A stretch of 64,000 bases of DNA from the NCBI GenBank assembly GCA_038124645.1, contig JAYPCI010000002.1, positions 18,907-82,906 of the forward strand, in the 5' to 3' direction. Positions within the stretch are counted from its first letter, which is position 1. Every line of letters starts with the position of its first letter. Below the pieces are notes generated by a model. The model was not told the origin of the DNA and ran no database searches. It worked only from the letters and a program-made list of their open reading frames with translations. The stretch comes from JAYPCI01 sp038124645 (GTDB lineage: Bacteria; Pseudomonadota; Alphaproteobacteria; Pelagibacterales; Pelagibacteraceae). The position numbers and the translations under genes are program-made. Shown here piece after piece: positions 52,152-62,022 of the stretch.

Positions 52152-55100
52152 TTAAATAACTATTTTCTTTACGTATTCTTTGTTTTTAATAGTCTTATAA
52201 GTATTAAAATCAAATTTTCTTGAACCATTTAATTTAAATTCAATAAACTTGTCGTTTTTCATAAAACCTAACAGTATTTCTGTATTCCCATTATTTTTTA
52301 ATAAAGAATTTAATTCTGCATAATTTTGATTTGGATCAATCTCAATTAAAACCTTTTCATAGGATGAGTTAATGTAATAATCTAAAGTCTTTATATCTTT
52401 TACAGTAAGTCTCCTTAAATTTTCTCCATTTTCTGAAGTGTCTTTGATCAATGTAATAATAAAAGAATTTGAGTCTTTAAGATTTTCTCTGTTTAAATTT
52501 AATATTTCAGAAAAAATAAACAATTCGTAATCGCCTGACAAATCAGAAAATTTAGCTATTGCAAAGTTTGTGCCTTTACTGCTCTTTTTCTCATTCAAAG
52601 ATAACAATGTTCCTGCAATCTTGCCTTCTTTATTATTTGAATTAATAAATTTATCAAAATCTAATATCTTATTTTGATCCAAAAATTCCTTGAAAGAGTT
52701 TAATGGGTGATCTGAAAGAAAAAAACCTAAAGACTCAAATTCTTTTTTAAGTAATTCATTTTTTGTCCATTGATCTTTTTTTATATTTGCAAATAAGGTC
52801 TTAGAATAATCTTCGGCAATATTCTCATTGAATAAATTTTTTTGATTTGAGGATTTATTCTCGTTGGATACTTTAACTTGATTTATGATTGAAGGAATGC
52901 TCTCATAGAGTTTAGCTCTGTTTTTATCTAAATCATCAAATGCCCCACCTTTTACCAAACCCTCTAATTGTAGTTTATTAATATCTTTACTATCAATTCT
53001 TGATATAAAGTTACTTAATGATGTATATTTTCCATTTTCACTTCTTTCTTTAATGATATTTGAAATAGCCTCATAACCAACATTCTTAATTGCTGCTAAG
53101 GCATAATAAATTTTTTTATCTATTACTTTAAATTCGGAGAAACACTTGTTAATGCTGGGATTAATTATTTCAACTTTAATTTTTTTTAACTCATTTACAT
53201 ATTCTCTCAATTTAGTCATGCTGTTTATGTCGGCAGACATTGAGGCAGCAAAAAATTCTTCTTTGTAATAAGTTTTTAAAAAAGCAGTTTGGTATGAGAT
53301 GGTTGCGTAAGCGGCAGCATGACTTTTATTAAAACCATATTCTGCAAATGGCTCAATTTTTTGAAAAATAAAACTAGCTAAGTCTTTTTTTATTCCATTT
53401 TTAACTGCGCCACTAATAAATCTTTCCCTTTGTTTCTCAAGTTCTGCTCTCTTTTTTTTACCCATAGCTCGCCTTAAAATATCTGCCTCACCAGCAGTAA
53501 ATCCTGCAAGCGTTTGGGCAATTTGCATAACCTGTTCTTGATAAATTATGATTCCATAAGTGGGTTTTAATATCTCTTCAAGCAGTGGATGAATAAAATC
53601 TGGTTTTCTTAAATTATTTTTACATTGATTATAAATTGAAATATTGCTCATGGGTCCTGGTCGATAAAGTGCAACTAAAGCAACTATATCTTCAAGTTTT
53701 GTTGGTTTCATTTCTTTTAGTGAGTCCCTCATACCTGCACTTTCTAATTGGAATATGCCTGTTGTTTCTCCTGAAGTTAAAAGTTTAAAAACCTTTGGAT
53801 CATTATAATTTATGTCATTGATATTTATATTTATGTCTTTGTCTTTAAGTTGTTTAATTGTTTTATCAATTATAGTTAGAGTCTTTAATCCTAAAAGATC
53901 AAATTTAACTAGTCCCGCATTTTCAGATGAATACATATCAAACTGCGTAGTCGGTAATAGTAAATTAGAAGTTTTATCAATATATAAAGGAACTTGGTTT
54001 GATAAATTATCTTTAGAAATAACCACGCCTGCAGCGTGTGTAGCCATATTTCGATTTAAACCTTCTAATTTTAAAGATAAATCAACTAACTTTTTAATTT
54101 GATAATTATCTTTAATCTCTTTTTGAAGTCGTGGTTCTCTATTAATAGACTCTTGTAATGTTAAAGGTCTTGATGGCTCAAAGGGTATCATTTTACAAAT
54201 TTTGTCAACATATCCATAAGGCAATCCCATAACTCGTCCTACATCTCTCAAAACCATCCGTGCCTTTAATTTTCCAAATGTAATGATGTGCGCAACAGCA
54301 CCGGGGTATTTTTTGCTCAAATATTCAAAAACTAAATCTCTTTTTTCCTCACAAAAGTCGATATCAAAATCTGGCATAGAAATTCTGTCTGGATTAAGAA
54401 ATCTTTCAAATATTAAACCAAATTCAATGGGATCTATGTTGGTAATATCTAAACAATAAGCCACTAACGACCCGGCACCTGAGCCTCTGCCAGGGCCAAC
54501 GGGGATGTTATTTGATTTAGACCATTTTATATAATCAGCAACGATTAAAAAATATCCGCTATAGTCCATATCTTGGATTATTTTTAATTCATGATTTAAT
54601 CTTTCTTTATACTTTGTCTCTATGTTAGTTTTTTCCTCTTGGGATTTATAGTTTTTGAGAATATAAGTAAGTCTGTCCTCTAAACCTTTTTTGCTTATCT
54701 CCTCCAAATATTTTCTATTATTTTCTTTTTCAGCTTGAATGTTAGGGAGATTAGGTTTTTTCTTTTCTGGTTTAAAACTTATTCTCTTTGGAAATTGAAA
54801 ATTATTTTCTAATGCTTCAGGAAGATCTCTGAATAAATTGGTAAGTTCCTCATCTGATTTAAGATAATGCTCTTGGCTATAACGTTTTCTATTTTCATCA
54901 TTAATATAATTTTTTTCTCCTATACAGATTAGAGCATCATGAGCTTCATACATATCCTTGTTCAAATAAAAAACTTCTTGGGTAGCTATTAAAGGTATAT
55001 TTAACTTTCCAGAAAGAGACAAAACAAAACTTTCAAAATTTTGGTCTGCTGGATCTTTGTGTCTTTGAATTTCAATATAAAATCTGTCTTTAAATATGTC

Positions 55101-55574
55101 TCTAAGTTCTATTAAAAAATTTTCTAGAATTTTTAATTTATTTTGCTTAAATAGTTTACCAATTAAGTCATTGTGGGTTCCACTAAACAAAAATAAATCT
55201 TTATTGAATTTTAATAAATCAGCAAAACTGACATAAGATTCAATCTCACTATTTTTATTTAATAGATAGCTTTTAGAGGAAAGTTCGACTAAGTTTTTGT
55301 AACCATTTTCATTTTTAGCTATTAGCGGCAGCTTACCAACAAAACCATTAATCTCTATATTTATTTGTGAACCAATAATGGGCTGGGTACCGTTTTTGCT
55401 TATTTTTTCTGCAAACTCTAAAGCCCCGCACAAATTATAACTATCACAAAGTCCTATAGATTTTATTTTTTGCTTTTTGCAAAATTCAGCTAAATCGTCA
55501 ATTTTGATAGCTCCTTCACATATAGAATATTGAGAATGTATTTTTAGTTGATTAAACTGACTTCCATTAGTCAT
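52152..55574 (-). CDS. dnaE: DNA polymerase III alpha subunit
   Basis: A 1140-residue replicative polymerase. Order: PHP domain (1-270), palm/thumb/fingers with catalytic aspartates in MPDFDIDF near 400, the GPGRGSGAGSLVAYCL block near 360, DLLGLKTL near 560, YRPGPMSNI and YGFNKSHAAAYA near 745, then a helix-hairpin-helix and OB fold (about 985-1060). The PHP metal motifs are eroded (HSQY, CDSYNLCG), so that domain is probably structural. The start overlaps lolD's stop by four bases. Confidence 0.95.
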   Translation of the reverse strand: MTNGSQFNQLKIHSQYSICEGAIKIDDLAEFCKKQKIKSIGLCDSYNLCGALEFAEKISKNGTQPIIGSQINIEINGFVGKLPLIAKNENGYKNLVELSSKSYLLNKNSEIESYVSFADLLKFNKDLFLFSGTHNDLIGKLFKQNKLKILENFLIELRDIFKDRFYIEIQRHKDPADQNFESFVLSLSGKLNIPLIATQEVFYLNKDMYEAHDALICIGEKNYINDENRKRYSQEHYLKSDEELTNLFRDLPEALENNFQFPKRISFKPEKKKPNLPNIQAEKENNRKYLEEISKKGLEDRLTYILKNYKSQEEKTNIETKYKERLNHELKIIQDMDYSGYFLIVADYIKWSKSNNIPVGPGRGSGAGSLVAYCLDITNIDPIEFGLIFERFLNPDRISMPDFDIDFCEEKRDLVFEYLSKKYPGAVAHIITFGKLKARMVLRDVGRVMGLPYGYVDKICKMIPFEPSRPLTLQESINREPRLQKEIKDNYQIKKLVDLSLKLEGLNRNMATHAAGVVISKDNLSNQVPLYIDKTSNLLLPTTQFDMYSSENAGLVKFDLLGLKTLTIIDKTIKQLKDKDINININDINYNDPKVFKLLTSGETTGIFQLESAGMRDSLKEMKPTKLEDIVALVALYRPGPMSNISIYNQCKNNLRKPDFIHPLLEEILKPTYGIIIYQEQVMQIAQTLAGFTAGEADILRRAMGKKKRAELEKQRERFISGAVKNGIKKDLASFIFQKIEPFAEYGFNKSHAAAYATISYQTAFLKTYYKEEFFAASMSADINSMTKLREYVNELKKIKVEIINPSINKCFSEFKVIDKKIYYALAAIKNVGYEAISNIIKERSENGKYTSLSNFISRIDSKDINKLQLEGLVKGGAFDDLDKNRAKLYESIPSIINQVKVSNENKSSNQKNLFNENIAEDYSKTLFANIKKDQWTKNELLKKEFESLGFFLSDHPLNSFKEFLDQNKILDFDKFINSNNKEGKIAGTLLSLNEKKSSKGTNFAIAKFSDLSGDYELFIFSEILNLNRENLKDSNSFIITLIKDTSENGENLRRLTVKDIKTLDYYINSSYEKVLIEIDPNQNYAELNSLLKNNGNTEILLGFMKNDKFIEFKLNGSRKFDFNTYKTIKNKEYVKKIVI

Positions 55575-56254
55575 GCATCACTAATAATACTACCTTCGGA
55601 AATCTTCAACTTATAATCAGCCATGTCAGCAAGTTCTCTATTGTGAGTTGCAAAAATAATGCTCTTACCTAATTTTTTTAACTCAATAAAATACTTAAAA
55701 ATTTCTAAACTAGTTTTGTGATCTAAACTACCAGTAGGTTCATCTGCTAATAAAACTTCTGTATTTGAGACAACTGATCTAGCGATTGCAACTCTCTGTT
55801 GTTCACCACCAGATAATTGATTTGGATAATTGTTCAATCTATCGCCTAAACCAAATTTTTTTAAAATATTTCTTGCCCCATTAATAGAATCTTTAGTATT
55901 GCTCCCTCTAATCATTAAAGGAATTATTACATTTTCTTCAGCACTAAACTCTTCAAGTAAATTATTATTTTGAAAAATTATTGAAATTAAATTCTTTTTT
56001 ATATTTTCTTGCTCTTTAGAATTTGTAGTCGAATATTTAATTTTATTATCTAGAACAATCTCACCATTATCAAATTTCTCAATCAATGCTAATATATGTA
56101 ATAAAGTAGACTTTCCAGAGCCAGAAGGGCCAACAATTGCTGTTATAGAATTTTTAATAATTGAGAAATTTAAGTCCTTAAAAATTTGAATTTTGCCTGC
56201 CTTATTGAAGTAGTTTTTTTTTATATTGCTAAATCTAAAAATTTCTTCATTCAT
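55571..56254 (-). CDS. lolD: Lipoprotein-releasing ABC ATPase LolD
   Basis: A 227-residue ABC ATPase. Walker A is GPSGSGKS near residues 41-48, the signature is LSGGEQQR near 146, Walker B is VLLADEPTGSLD near 166-177 and the H-loop is FATHNRELA near 199. The IFQNNNLLEEFSAEENV stretch is typical of LolD/MacB-type ATPases. It powers extraction of lipoproteins from the inner membrane for LolA. It overlaps the preceding lolC gene by eight bases. Confidence 0.93.
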   Translation of the reverse strand: MNEEIFRFSNIKKNYFNKAGKIQIFKDLNFSIIKNSITAIVGPSGSGKSTLLHILALIEKFDNGEIVLDNKIKYSTTNSKEQENIKKNLISIIFQNNNLLEEFSAEENVIIPLMIRGSNTKDSINGARNILKKFGLGDRLNNYPNQLSGGEQQRVAIARSVVSNTEVLLADEPTGSLDHKTSLEIFKYFIELKKLGKSIIFATHNRELADMADYKLKISEGSIISDA

Positions 56255-57473
56255 ACTTCAAAGCCTTGGCGGTTGACATTTTTAATATTCTAATAGCAGG
56301 TAATAATGATGCTAATGAACACACTGCTAAAGAGCAAATTAATATCAAACTAATTGAACCTAAATCTATTTGACTGGGAATTTGATCTATAAAATAAACA
56401 TCTTGTGGAAAAACTTCTATACCAAAAATATTGAATAAGAAAATTCTGATTTTTTCAATATTAATTGAAAATAGTACTCCAGCAACAGTTCCAGCAATTA
56501 CTGCGGACAGACCAATTAAAAAACCTGTAAAAAAATAAATTCTTATCAGGGATGTTTTTTTCATACCTAATGTTTCAAGTATGGCAATTTCTCTAGTCTT
56601 ATTTTTTATTAATATTGTTAAACCTGAAATAATATTAAAAGCAGCAACAATTATAATTAAAGATAAAATAATAAACATCACATTTCTTTCAACTTTTAAA
56701 GCATTGAAAAATGTTTTGTTAAGATCAGCCCATGAATAAACTTCTATCTCTGTACTTAAATTTTGTATTTGATTTCTTACTAAATTTGCTTTTGTTGGTT
56801 CTTCTAAAAAAATTTCTAAATTTATGTCTTTATTAGTTTTATTAAAAAAGTTTAAAGTATTGTCTAAATCTAAAAAAATTACGTTGCTATCATATTCGTA
56901 AAAACCACTATCGAAAACACCTGTGATTTTAAACTTTTGTTGATTAGGAAAACCACCGAAAGGAGTATTTATAAAAGATGAAGACATAATTGATATTTCA
57001 TCTCCAACTACAACATTAAGATTAATTGCTAAATTCTTTCCTATAATAACCTCTTCTTCATTATAATTTATTGAGCCATCTATTAATTTATCTTTAATAA
57101 AATTACTTTCATCATTAGTAAAATTAATTCCCTTAATTAAAATTCCCTTTAAATTATCATTATTGAGTATTACTGCTTCACCAGAGTAAACCTCGTTTAA
57201 ATTAGATTTGTTAGTAATTTTTTTAATTTCTGATTTAAGATTTTCGTCAATTGTATTGCTATAAGGCTTAATTACAATATGAGAATTAAATCCTAGAATT
57301 TTATTAGTTAAATCGGTTTTAAATCCATTCATCACAGACATAACAATAATAAGAACTGCAACGCCTAAAAATATTCCAAAAAAAGAGAAAACAGAAATGA
57401 CTTTTAAAAAACCCTCTTTTTTTTGGGGTCTTAAATTTCTGTATGAAATCAATCTCTCAATTTTGCTAAACAA
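56247..57473 (-). CDS. lolC: Lipoprotein-releasing transmembrane protein LolC/LolE
   Basis: A 408-residue protein with one N-terminal helix (about residues 25-48), a large periplasmic MacB_PCD domain (about 49-265) and three C-terminal helices (270-300, 313-340 and 375-398), the LolC/E topology. Blocks include ERLISYRNLRPQKKEGF, IVMSVMNGFKTDL and LTILIKNKTREIAILETLGMKK. A single LolC/E-type protein probably acts as a homodimer (LolF-like), since no second copy is next to it. Confidence 0.9.
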   Translation of the reverse strand: MFSKIERLISYRNLRPQKKEGFLKVISVFSFFGIFLGVAVLIIVMSVMNGFKTDLTNKILGFNSHIVIKPYSNTIDENLKSEIKKITNKSNLNEVYSGEAVILNNDNLKGILIKGINFTNDESNFIKDKLIDGSINYNEEEVIIGKNLAINLNVVVGDEISIMSSSFINTPFGGFPNQQKFKITGVFDSGFYEYDSNVIFLDLDNTLNFFNKTNKDINLEIFLEEPTKANLVRNQIQNLSTEIEVYSWADLNKTFFNALKVERNVMFIILSLIIIVAAFNIISGLTILIKNKTREIAILETLGMKKTSLIRIYFFTGFLIGLSAVIAGTVAGVLFSINIEKIRIFLFNIFGIEVFPQDVYFIDQIPSQIDLGSISLILICSLAVCSLASLLPAIRILKMSTAKALKYE

Positions 57474-57474
57474 G

Positions 57475-58785
57475 TCAACCTTCGAGTTTTTTTATAATTT
57501 GTGGGAGTGATAATTGCTCCGTTTTACTATTGACTTCCTTAAATTCTAATTTATCGCCATCAGATTTAGATCCAATAATGATTTGAAAAGGTATGCCAAT
57601 TAAATCATGTTTTTTAAATTTTGCAGAAAAGTTTTCATCAATATCGTCAAGTAATACATCAAATTTCTTTTTTAATTCCTGATAGACTTTTACGGCTTTT
57701 TCCATGCCGGCAGGATTGTTTTTATTGTTATTAGCTATAATCACAATATCAAATGGTGCAACAGACTTAGGCCATTTCATGACATCCTTTTGATATTTTG
57801 CCTCTATTATAGCTCCAACTAATCTTGATACACCAATTCCGTATGATCCCATCATGACAGGAGTTTTTTTTCCTGCTGGACTATCTACAAAGCAATTCAT
57901 TGGTTTTGAATATTTATCTGCGAAATAAAAAATATGTCCTACTTCAATTCCTTTAGTTTTAAGTTGGTTTTCCTTTTTAACTTTTTTGTCAAATTCATTG
58001 CTTTTAAATTTTTCATCTGTAACTGCATAAAAATTTGAGAATTCATTTCTCATAGAAGCTAAAGATTTTTCATCAAGATTGAACTTATCAATTTTTATAT
58101 TTAAAATATTTTTATCAGCATATATTTGACTTTCACCGGTGTCTGCAAGTATGACAAATTCGTGAGATAAATCACCACCGATTGGTCCAGTATCTGCAGC
58201 CATTGGTATTGCCTTTAAATCCATTCTTTCAAAAGTTTTTAAATAAGCATAAAACATTTTATTATAAGATTTTTTTGCTTCTTCATCTGTTAAATCAAAA
58301 GAATATGCATCTTTCATATAAAATTCTCTTCCCCGCATAACACCAAATCGTGGCCTTAACTCATCTCTAAATTTCCATTGAATATGATAAAGTAACTGAG
58401 GTAGTGATTTATAAGATTTAATACTCGATCTAAAAATTTCGGTAATTAGTTCCTCGTTGGTCGGTCCGTAAAGCATTTCTCTATTTTGTCTATCTTTAAT
58501 TCGTAACATCTCCTCACCATAATCATCATATCTACCACTTTCTTTCCATATTTCAGCTGATTGAATAGTTGGCATTAAAAGTTCTTGCGCGCCTATTGCA
58601 TTTTGTTCCTCGCGAACAATTTGTTCTATCTTTTTCATTACTTTAAAACCTAAAGGTAGCCAAGAATATATTCCTGCAGAAGATTGTTTGATCATTCCTG
58701 CTCTTAACATAAGCTGATGTGATTTTATTTGTGCTTCTGCTGGGGTTTCTTTCAAGATTGGTAAAAATAATTTAGATGCAAACAT
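57475..58785 (-). CDS. proS: Proline--tRNA ligase, short alphaproteobacterial type
   Basis: A 436-residue class II synthetase. Core blocks are HQLMLRAGMIKQSSAGIYSWLPLG (residues 23-46 in the family pattern), the GPTNEELITEIFR element near 106, FRDELRPRFGVMRGREFYMKDAYSFD near 138-163, GIGVSRLVGAIIEAKY near 307, and an anticodon-binding domain (about 340-430). The INS editing domain found in bacterial ProRS of about 570 residues is absent, as is usual for alphaproteobacteria. Confidence 0.94.
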   Translation of the reverse strand: MFASKLFLPILKETPAEAQIKSHQLMLRAGMIKQSSAGIYSWLPLGFKVMKKIEQIVREEQNAIGAQELLMPTIQSAEIWKESGRYDDYGEEMLRIKDRQNREMLYGPTNEELITEIFRSSIKSYKSLPQLLYHIQWKFRDELRPRFGVMRGREFYMKDAYSFDLTDEEAKKSYNKMFYAYLKTFERMDLKAIPMAADTGPIGGDLSHEFVILADTGESQIYADKNILNIKIDKFNLDEKSLASMRNEFSNFYAVTDEKFKSNEFDKKVKKENQLKTKGIEVGHIFYFADKYSKPMNCFVDSPAGKKTPVMMGSYGIGVSRLVGAIIEAKYQKDVMKWPKSVAPFDIVIIANNNKNNPAGMEKAVKVYQELKKKFDVLLDDIDENFSAKFKKHDLIGIPFQIIIGSKSDGDKLEFKEVNSKTEQLSLPQIIKKLEG

Positions 58786-58786
58786 A

Positions 58787-59041
58787 TTAATTAAGATATT
58801 CTCTTAAATTTAAATAATTATAATTAACTAAAATATATATTATTAAAAATAAAAGTGTTGTAATAATAGTTGTTATCAAGAATTTTTTTACAATTTTCGG
58901 GTTTTTTGGTGCACCTGCATCCTCACCTCTTACTCTTTCTTTAAAATTCTCATTTTTTGACACAATGCCGAAAGGAAGAGTACAAAAAAAAATCACCCAC
59001 CAAATTATAACATAAATAATTATAGAACCTGTAATACTCAT
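58787..59041 (-). CDS. DUF1467 family small membrane protein
   Basis: An 84-residue protein with two transmembrane helices (about residues 5-25 and 51-73) joined by a polar loop. The helix-1 sequence IIWWVIFFCTLPFG and the loop GEDAGAPKNPKI match the DUF1467 family. In alphaproteobacteria this gene is regularly found between rnj and proS, as here. Function is unknown. Confidence 0.85.
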   Translation of the reverse strand: MSITGSIIIYVIIWWVIFFCTLPFGIVSKNENFKERVRGEDAGAPKNPKIVKKFLITTIITTLLFLIIYILVNYNYLNLREYLN

Positions 59042-59047
59042 GATTAA

Positions 59048-60712
59048 TTAAATTCTAGCAATGTTAATATTTGTAAGTGGTTTTTTGCCTGTTTTTTCTT
59101 TTACAATTTTACGACAATTTACTTTGAGCACTTCTATCAAGTTTTGTTCTTGTTTTTTATTATGGATTGCAAAAGTTCTGCAGATATTTAAAATTTCATC
59201 TTGAATATCAAAAATGCAATTATCTTCTAATGAGTTAGAAGGTATACCCTTTAAAGAGACAACAGGTTTTTTTATTTGACCAGAATTATTTAAAATTAAA
59301 GTTATTTCTAAATAGCCATTAATTGAAAGATTTCTTCTTTCTTTAATTGATAAAGAATCTTGATTTACTCCAATATTTCCATCTAAATAAAGTTTTCCTG
59401 AGGGAGCTTTGTCTATAATATTGGGTGATTTGTCTGCTTGAATACTTACTATATCTCCATTTTCAATTAATAAACTATAAGGCACTTGCATTTCTTTGGC
59501 AAAGCGAATGTGTTCCAACATGTGCCGATGTTCTCCGTGAACTGGGATAACACATTTTGGTCGAACCCAGTTATACATATCTTTAAGTTCATCTCTATTC
59601 GGGTGACCAGAGACATGCACAAATGCATTTTCTTCGGAAATAACTTCCACTCCTTGTTTCACTATATCGTTATGTAGTTGATAAAGTTTTTTTTCATTTC
59701 CTGGAATAATTTTTGAGGAGAATATAACTACATCATCTTTTTCTATACTAACATCAGGATGAGTACCAGAAATAATTCTTTTCATAGCACCTAAAGGCTC
59801 ACCCTGACTACCAGTACATAAATAAATTATCTTATTTTTAGAAATATTTTTAGCATCCCTAGGATCAATTGGTTCTTCAACATTATGCAAATATCCGCAC
59901 TGCTTTGCAGCGTTATAAATTCTGTGCATGGATCTACCAACCAGAGATACTTTTCTACCGGTCTTTTGGGCACAATAAAAAATACTTTCCATTCGAGCAA
60001 CATTAGAAGCAAATGATGTAACAATTATTTTATTTTTTTTACCTGCTATTATTTGTAATAAACTTTCTCTAACTTCTTGCTCTGAACCTGATCTGCCTTG
60101 GTTAAATATATTAGTGGAATCGCAAATCATCGCTAATACTCCTTCGTTTCCTATCGCAGTTAATTTCTCTTTATCGATTTCACTTCCAATTAATGGATTT
60201 GGATCACATTTCCAGTCACCCGTATGTAAAATAGTTCCCACGGGTGTTTTAATGCTCAAGCCATTGGGCTCAAGAATAGAGTGTGTCAAAGTTACAAAAT
60301 CAATTTCAAATGGCCCTAAATTAATTTTAGAATTTAATGGCACGACATGTAAATACTTACTAATATCTATTTTTTTTTCTTTAAATTTTTCTTTAATAAG
60401 CACACTGGTAAATGGCGTAGCATATATTTTGCATTCTAATTTTGGCCAGATATGTGCGATTGCTCCGATATGATCTTCATGCGCATGTGTTAATACGATA
60501 CCTAGCAGATCATTTTTTTTATCTTCGATGAATCCTGTTTCAGGATAAATTAAATCTACCCCAGGAATACTATCATCGGCGAATGTCACTCCAATATCAA
60601 TAATAATCCAAGATTTATTATCTTCATCGCCATAAGCATAAAGATTCATATTCATGCCAATTTCTCCAGATCCACCCAAGGGACAAAAAATTAATTCTTC
60701 ATTTTTTTTCAT
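59048..60712 (-). CDS. rnj: Ribonuclease J
   Basis: A 554-residue metallo-beta-lactamase/beta-CASP nuclease. The zinc ligands are in LTHAHEDHIGAIAHI near residues 74-88 and in HTGDWKCDP near 160-168. The beta-CASP part includes SFASNVARMESIF and GSQGEPLGAMKRI, and HVSGHPNRDELKDMYNW and PVHGEHRHMLEH follow near 370-400. It has 5' exonuclease and endonuclease activity on RNA. It overlaps coaX by 14 bases. Confidence 0.94.
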   Translation of the reverse strand: MKKNEELIFCPLGGSGEIGMNMNLYAYGDEDNKSWIIIDIGVTFADDSIPGVDLIYPETGFIEDKKNDLLGIVLTHAHEDHIGAIAHIWPKLECKIYATPFTSVLIKEKFKEKKIDISKYLHVVPLNSKINLGPFEIDFVTLTHSILEPNGLSIKTPVGTILHTGDWKCDPNPLIGSEIDKEKLTAIGNEGVLAMICDSTNIFNQGRSGSEQEVRESLLQIIAGKKNKIIVTSFASNVARMESIFYCAQKTGRKVSLVGRSMHRIYNAAKQCGYLHNVEEPIDPRDAKNISKNKIIYLCTGSQGEPLGAMKRIISGTHPDVSIEKDDVVIFSSKIIPGNEKKLYQLHNDIVKQGVEVISEENAFVHVSGHPNRDELKDMYNWVRPKCVIPVHGEHRHMLEHIRFAKEMQVPYSLLIENGDIVSIQADKSPNIIDKAPSGKLYLDGNIGVNQDSLSIKERRNLSINGYLEITLILNNSGQIKKPVVSLKGIPSNSLEDNCIFDIQDEILNICRTFAIHNKKQEQNLIEVLKVNCRKIVKEKTGKKPLTNINIARI

Positions 60713-61454
60713 AGTTTTTTAAAATTTGTATTAAGCCTTTAATTGTAATAAATCTATCAATAATTATCTGAGATTTAATATACTTCTTAAAGAAACTTGA
60801 GTGCCCACCAGTAAAAATCAATTTAAATTTTGTTTTGGTATGTCTCTGAATTTTTAAGATTATATTATTGATTAATCCTTGGTATCCCCAAATAAAACCT
60901 GTATTTAATGCTTCAATAGTATTTTTCCCATAAGGAAGCTTCATTGATTTTAAGTTAAATTTTGGTAAAGCAGCAGTTGCTTCACTAAGATTTTTAATAG
61001 AAGTTTCGATACCAGGAGTAATTATTCCACCAATGTAGGATTTTTCTCTCTTAATGATATCAAAGGTAGTAGCAGTTCCAAAATCAACCACTATACAATT
61101 TGATTTATAGTAATTTAAACAACCAATAGCATTCGCAATACGATCAGATCCAAGTTTTTTTGGGTTTTTTACCTTAATCTTCACTAGGGAATTGAGTTTT
61201 AATGATTTTATCTCAATCGCTATATTTTTAGGAGCTAAATTTTTTTTTATACTTTTAAAGACACTTGGTACTACGCTTGAAATAAAAATTTTTTTATTCG
61301 TTTTCAATTTATCAAATTTAAAATTTTCAATAACTTTTTTTTTTGATAATAATTGAATAGTTCTGCAACTTCTTACCTTCGAAATTTTAAAATTTTTATT
61401 AATTAATGCTATTTTAGTAAGCGTATTTCCGATATCAGCTACAATATAATTCAT
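60699..61454 (-). CDS. coaX: Type III pantothenate kinase
   Basis: A 251-residue ASKHA-fold kinase. The phosphate-1 motif is VADIGNTLTKIAL (residues 5-17), then KKLGSDRIANAIG near 100, VVDFGTATTFDII near 121-133, GGIITPGIETS near 140 and FTGGHSS near 213. It catalyses the first step of CoA synthesis and, like others of its type, should need a monovalent cation. Position between birA and rnj is standard in alphaproteobacteria. Confidence 0.93.
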   Translation of the reverse strand: MNYIVADIGNTLTKIALINKNFKISKVRSCRTIQLLSKKKVIENFKFDKLKTNKKIFISSVVPSVFKSIKKNLAPKNIAIEIKSLKLNSLVKIKVKNPKKLGSDRIANAIGCLNYYKSNCIVVDFGTATTFDIIKREKSYIGGIITPGIETSIKNLSEATAALPKFNLKSMKLPYGKNTIEALNTGFIWGYQGLINNIILKIQRHTKTKFKLIFTGGHSSFFKKYIKSQIIIDRFITIKGLIQILKNYEKK

Positions 61455-62014
61455 TTAATTTTAGTTATCAGTTGAAAAAAATTTAATTTATTAATATTTC
61501 TTATAAGAATTTCATATTCTTTTTTTATTTCTTCAATTAATCTTTCGTTTGATACCATTTTATTTGATATTTTTTTTAAAGAAATAGATCTAAAATTATT
61601 ATTATAGGCATATCTTAAAGAATTTAAACCAATACCAATAATCAAATAACTCTTATTTTTATGATTAATTACCTCTTGAAGAATACCACAAATTTTTGAA
61701 TTTCTGACTAATAAATCATTTGGATGTTTAATAATAATTTTTTCCAGTGTGTACTTCCCTAAAATCTTTTTTAAAATTTTTGGATTTAAAAGAGATAATT
61801 TGTCTGTATTCACTAGTTCTCTATTTATTCGAAAAAAAATTGATATGAAAAGATTATGCTTCAGTGACACCCAGGTTCTTCCTTTGGTGCCGCGACCATT
61901 AGTTTGAATTTGGGAAACAACTATTCCTGCTTTAGATTTCTCCTGATTAATTATTTCTGAAGCAATATTATTTGTACTATCAACCTTAATAAAATTAAAT
62001 GTCTTTAAAAGCAT
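61451..62014 (-). CDS. birA: Biotin--protein ligase, short catalytic form
   Basis: A 187-residue biotin ligase. The biotin/AMP loop is QTNGRGTKGRTW (residues 37-48), then IIKHPNDLLV (usual KWPND, with His for Trp), KICGILQEV near 110 and LIIGIGLNSL near 126. There is no N-terminal DNA-binding domain, and the C-terminal SH3-like domain also seems absent: the protein is shorter than the usual roughly 240 residues. It should biotinylate acetyl/propionyl-CoA carboxylase. It overlaps coaX by four bases. Confidence 0.85.
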   Translation of the reverse strand: MLLKTFNFIKVDSTNNIASEIINQEKSKAGIVVSQIQTNGRGTKGRTWVSLKHNLFISIFFRINRELVNTDKLSLLNPKILKKILGKYTLEKIIIKHPNDLLVRNSKICGILQEVINHKNKSYLIIGIGLNSLRYAYNNNFRSISLKKISNKMVSNERLIEEIKKEYEILIRNINKLNFFQLITKIK

Positions 62015-62022
62015 TAATTAAA

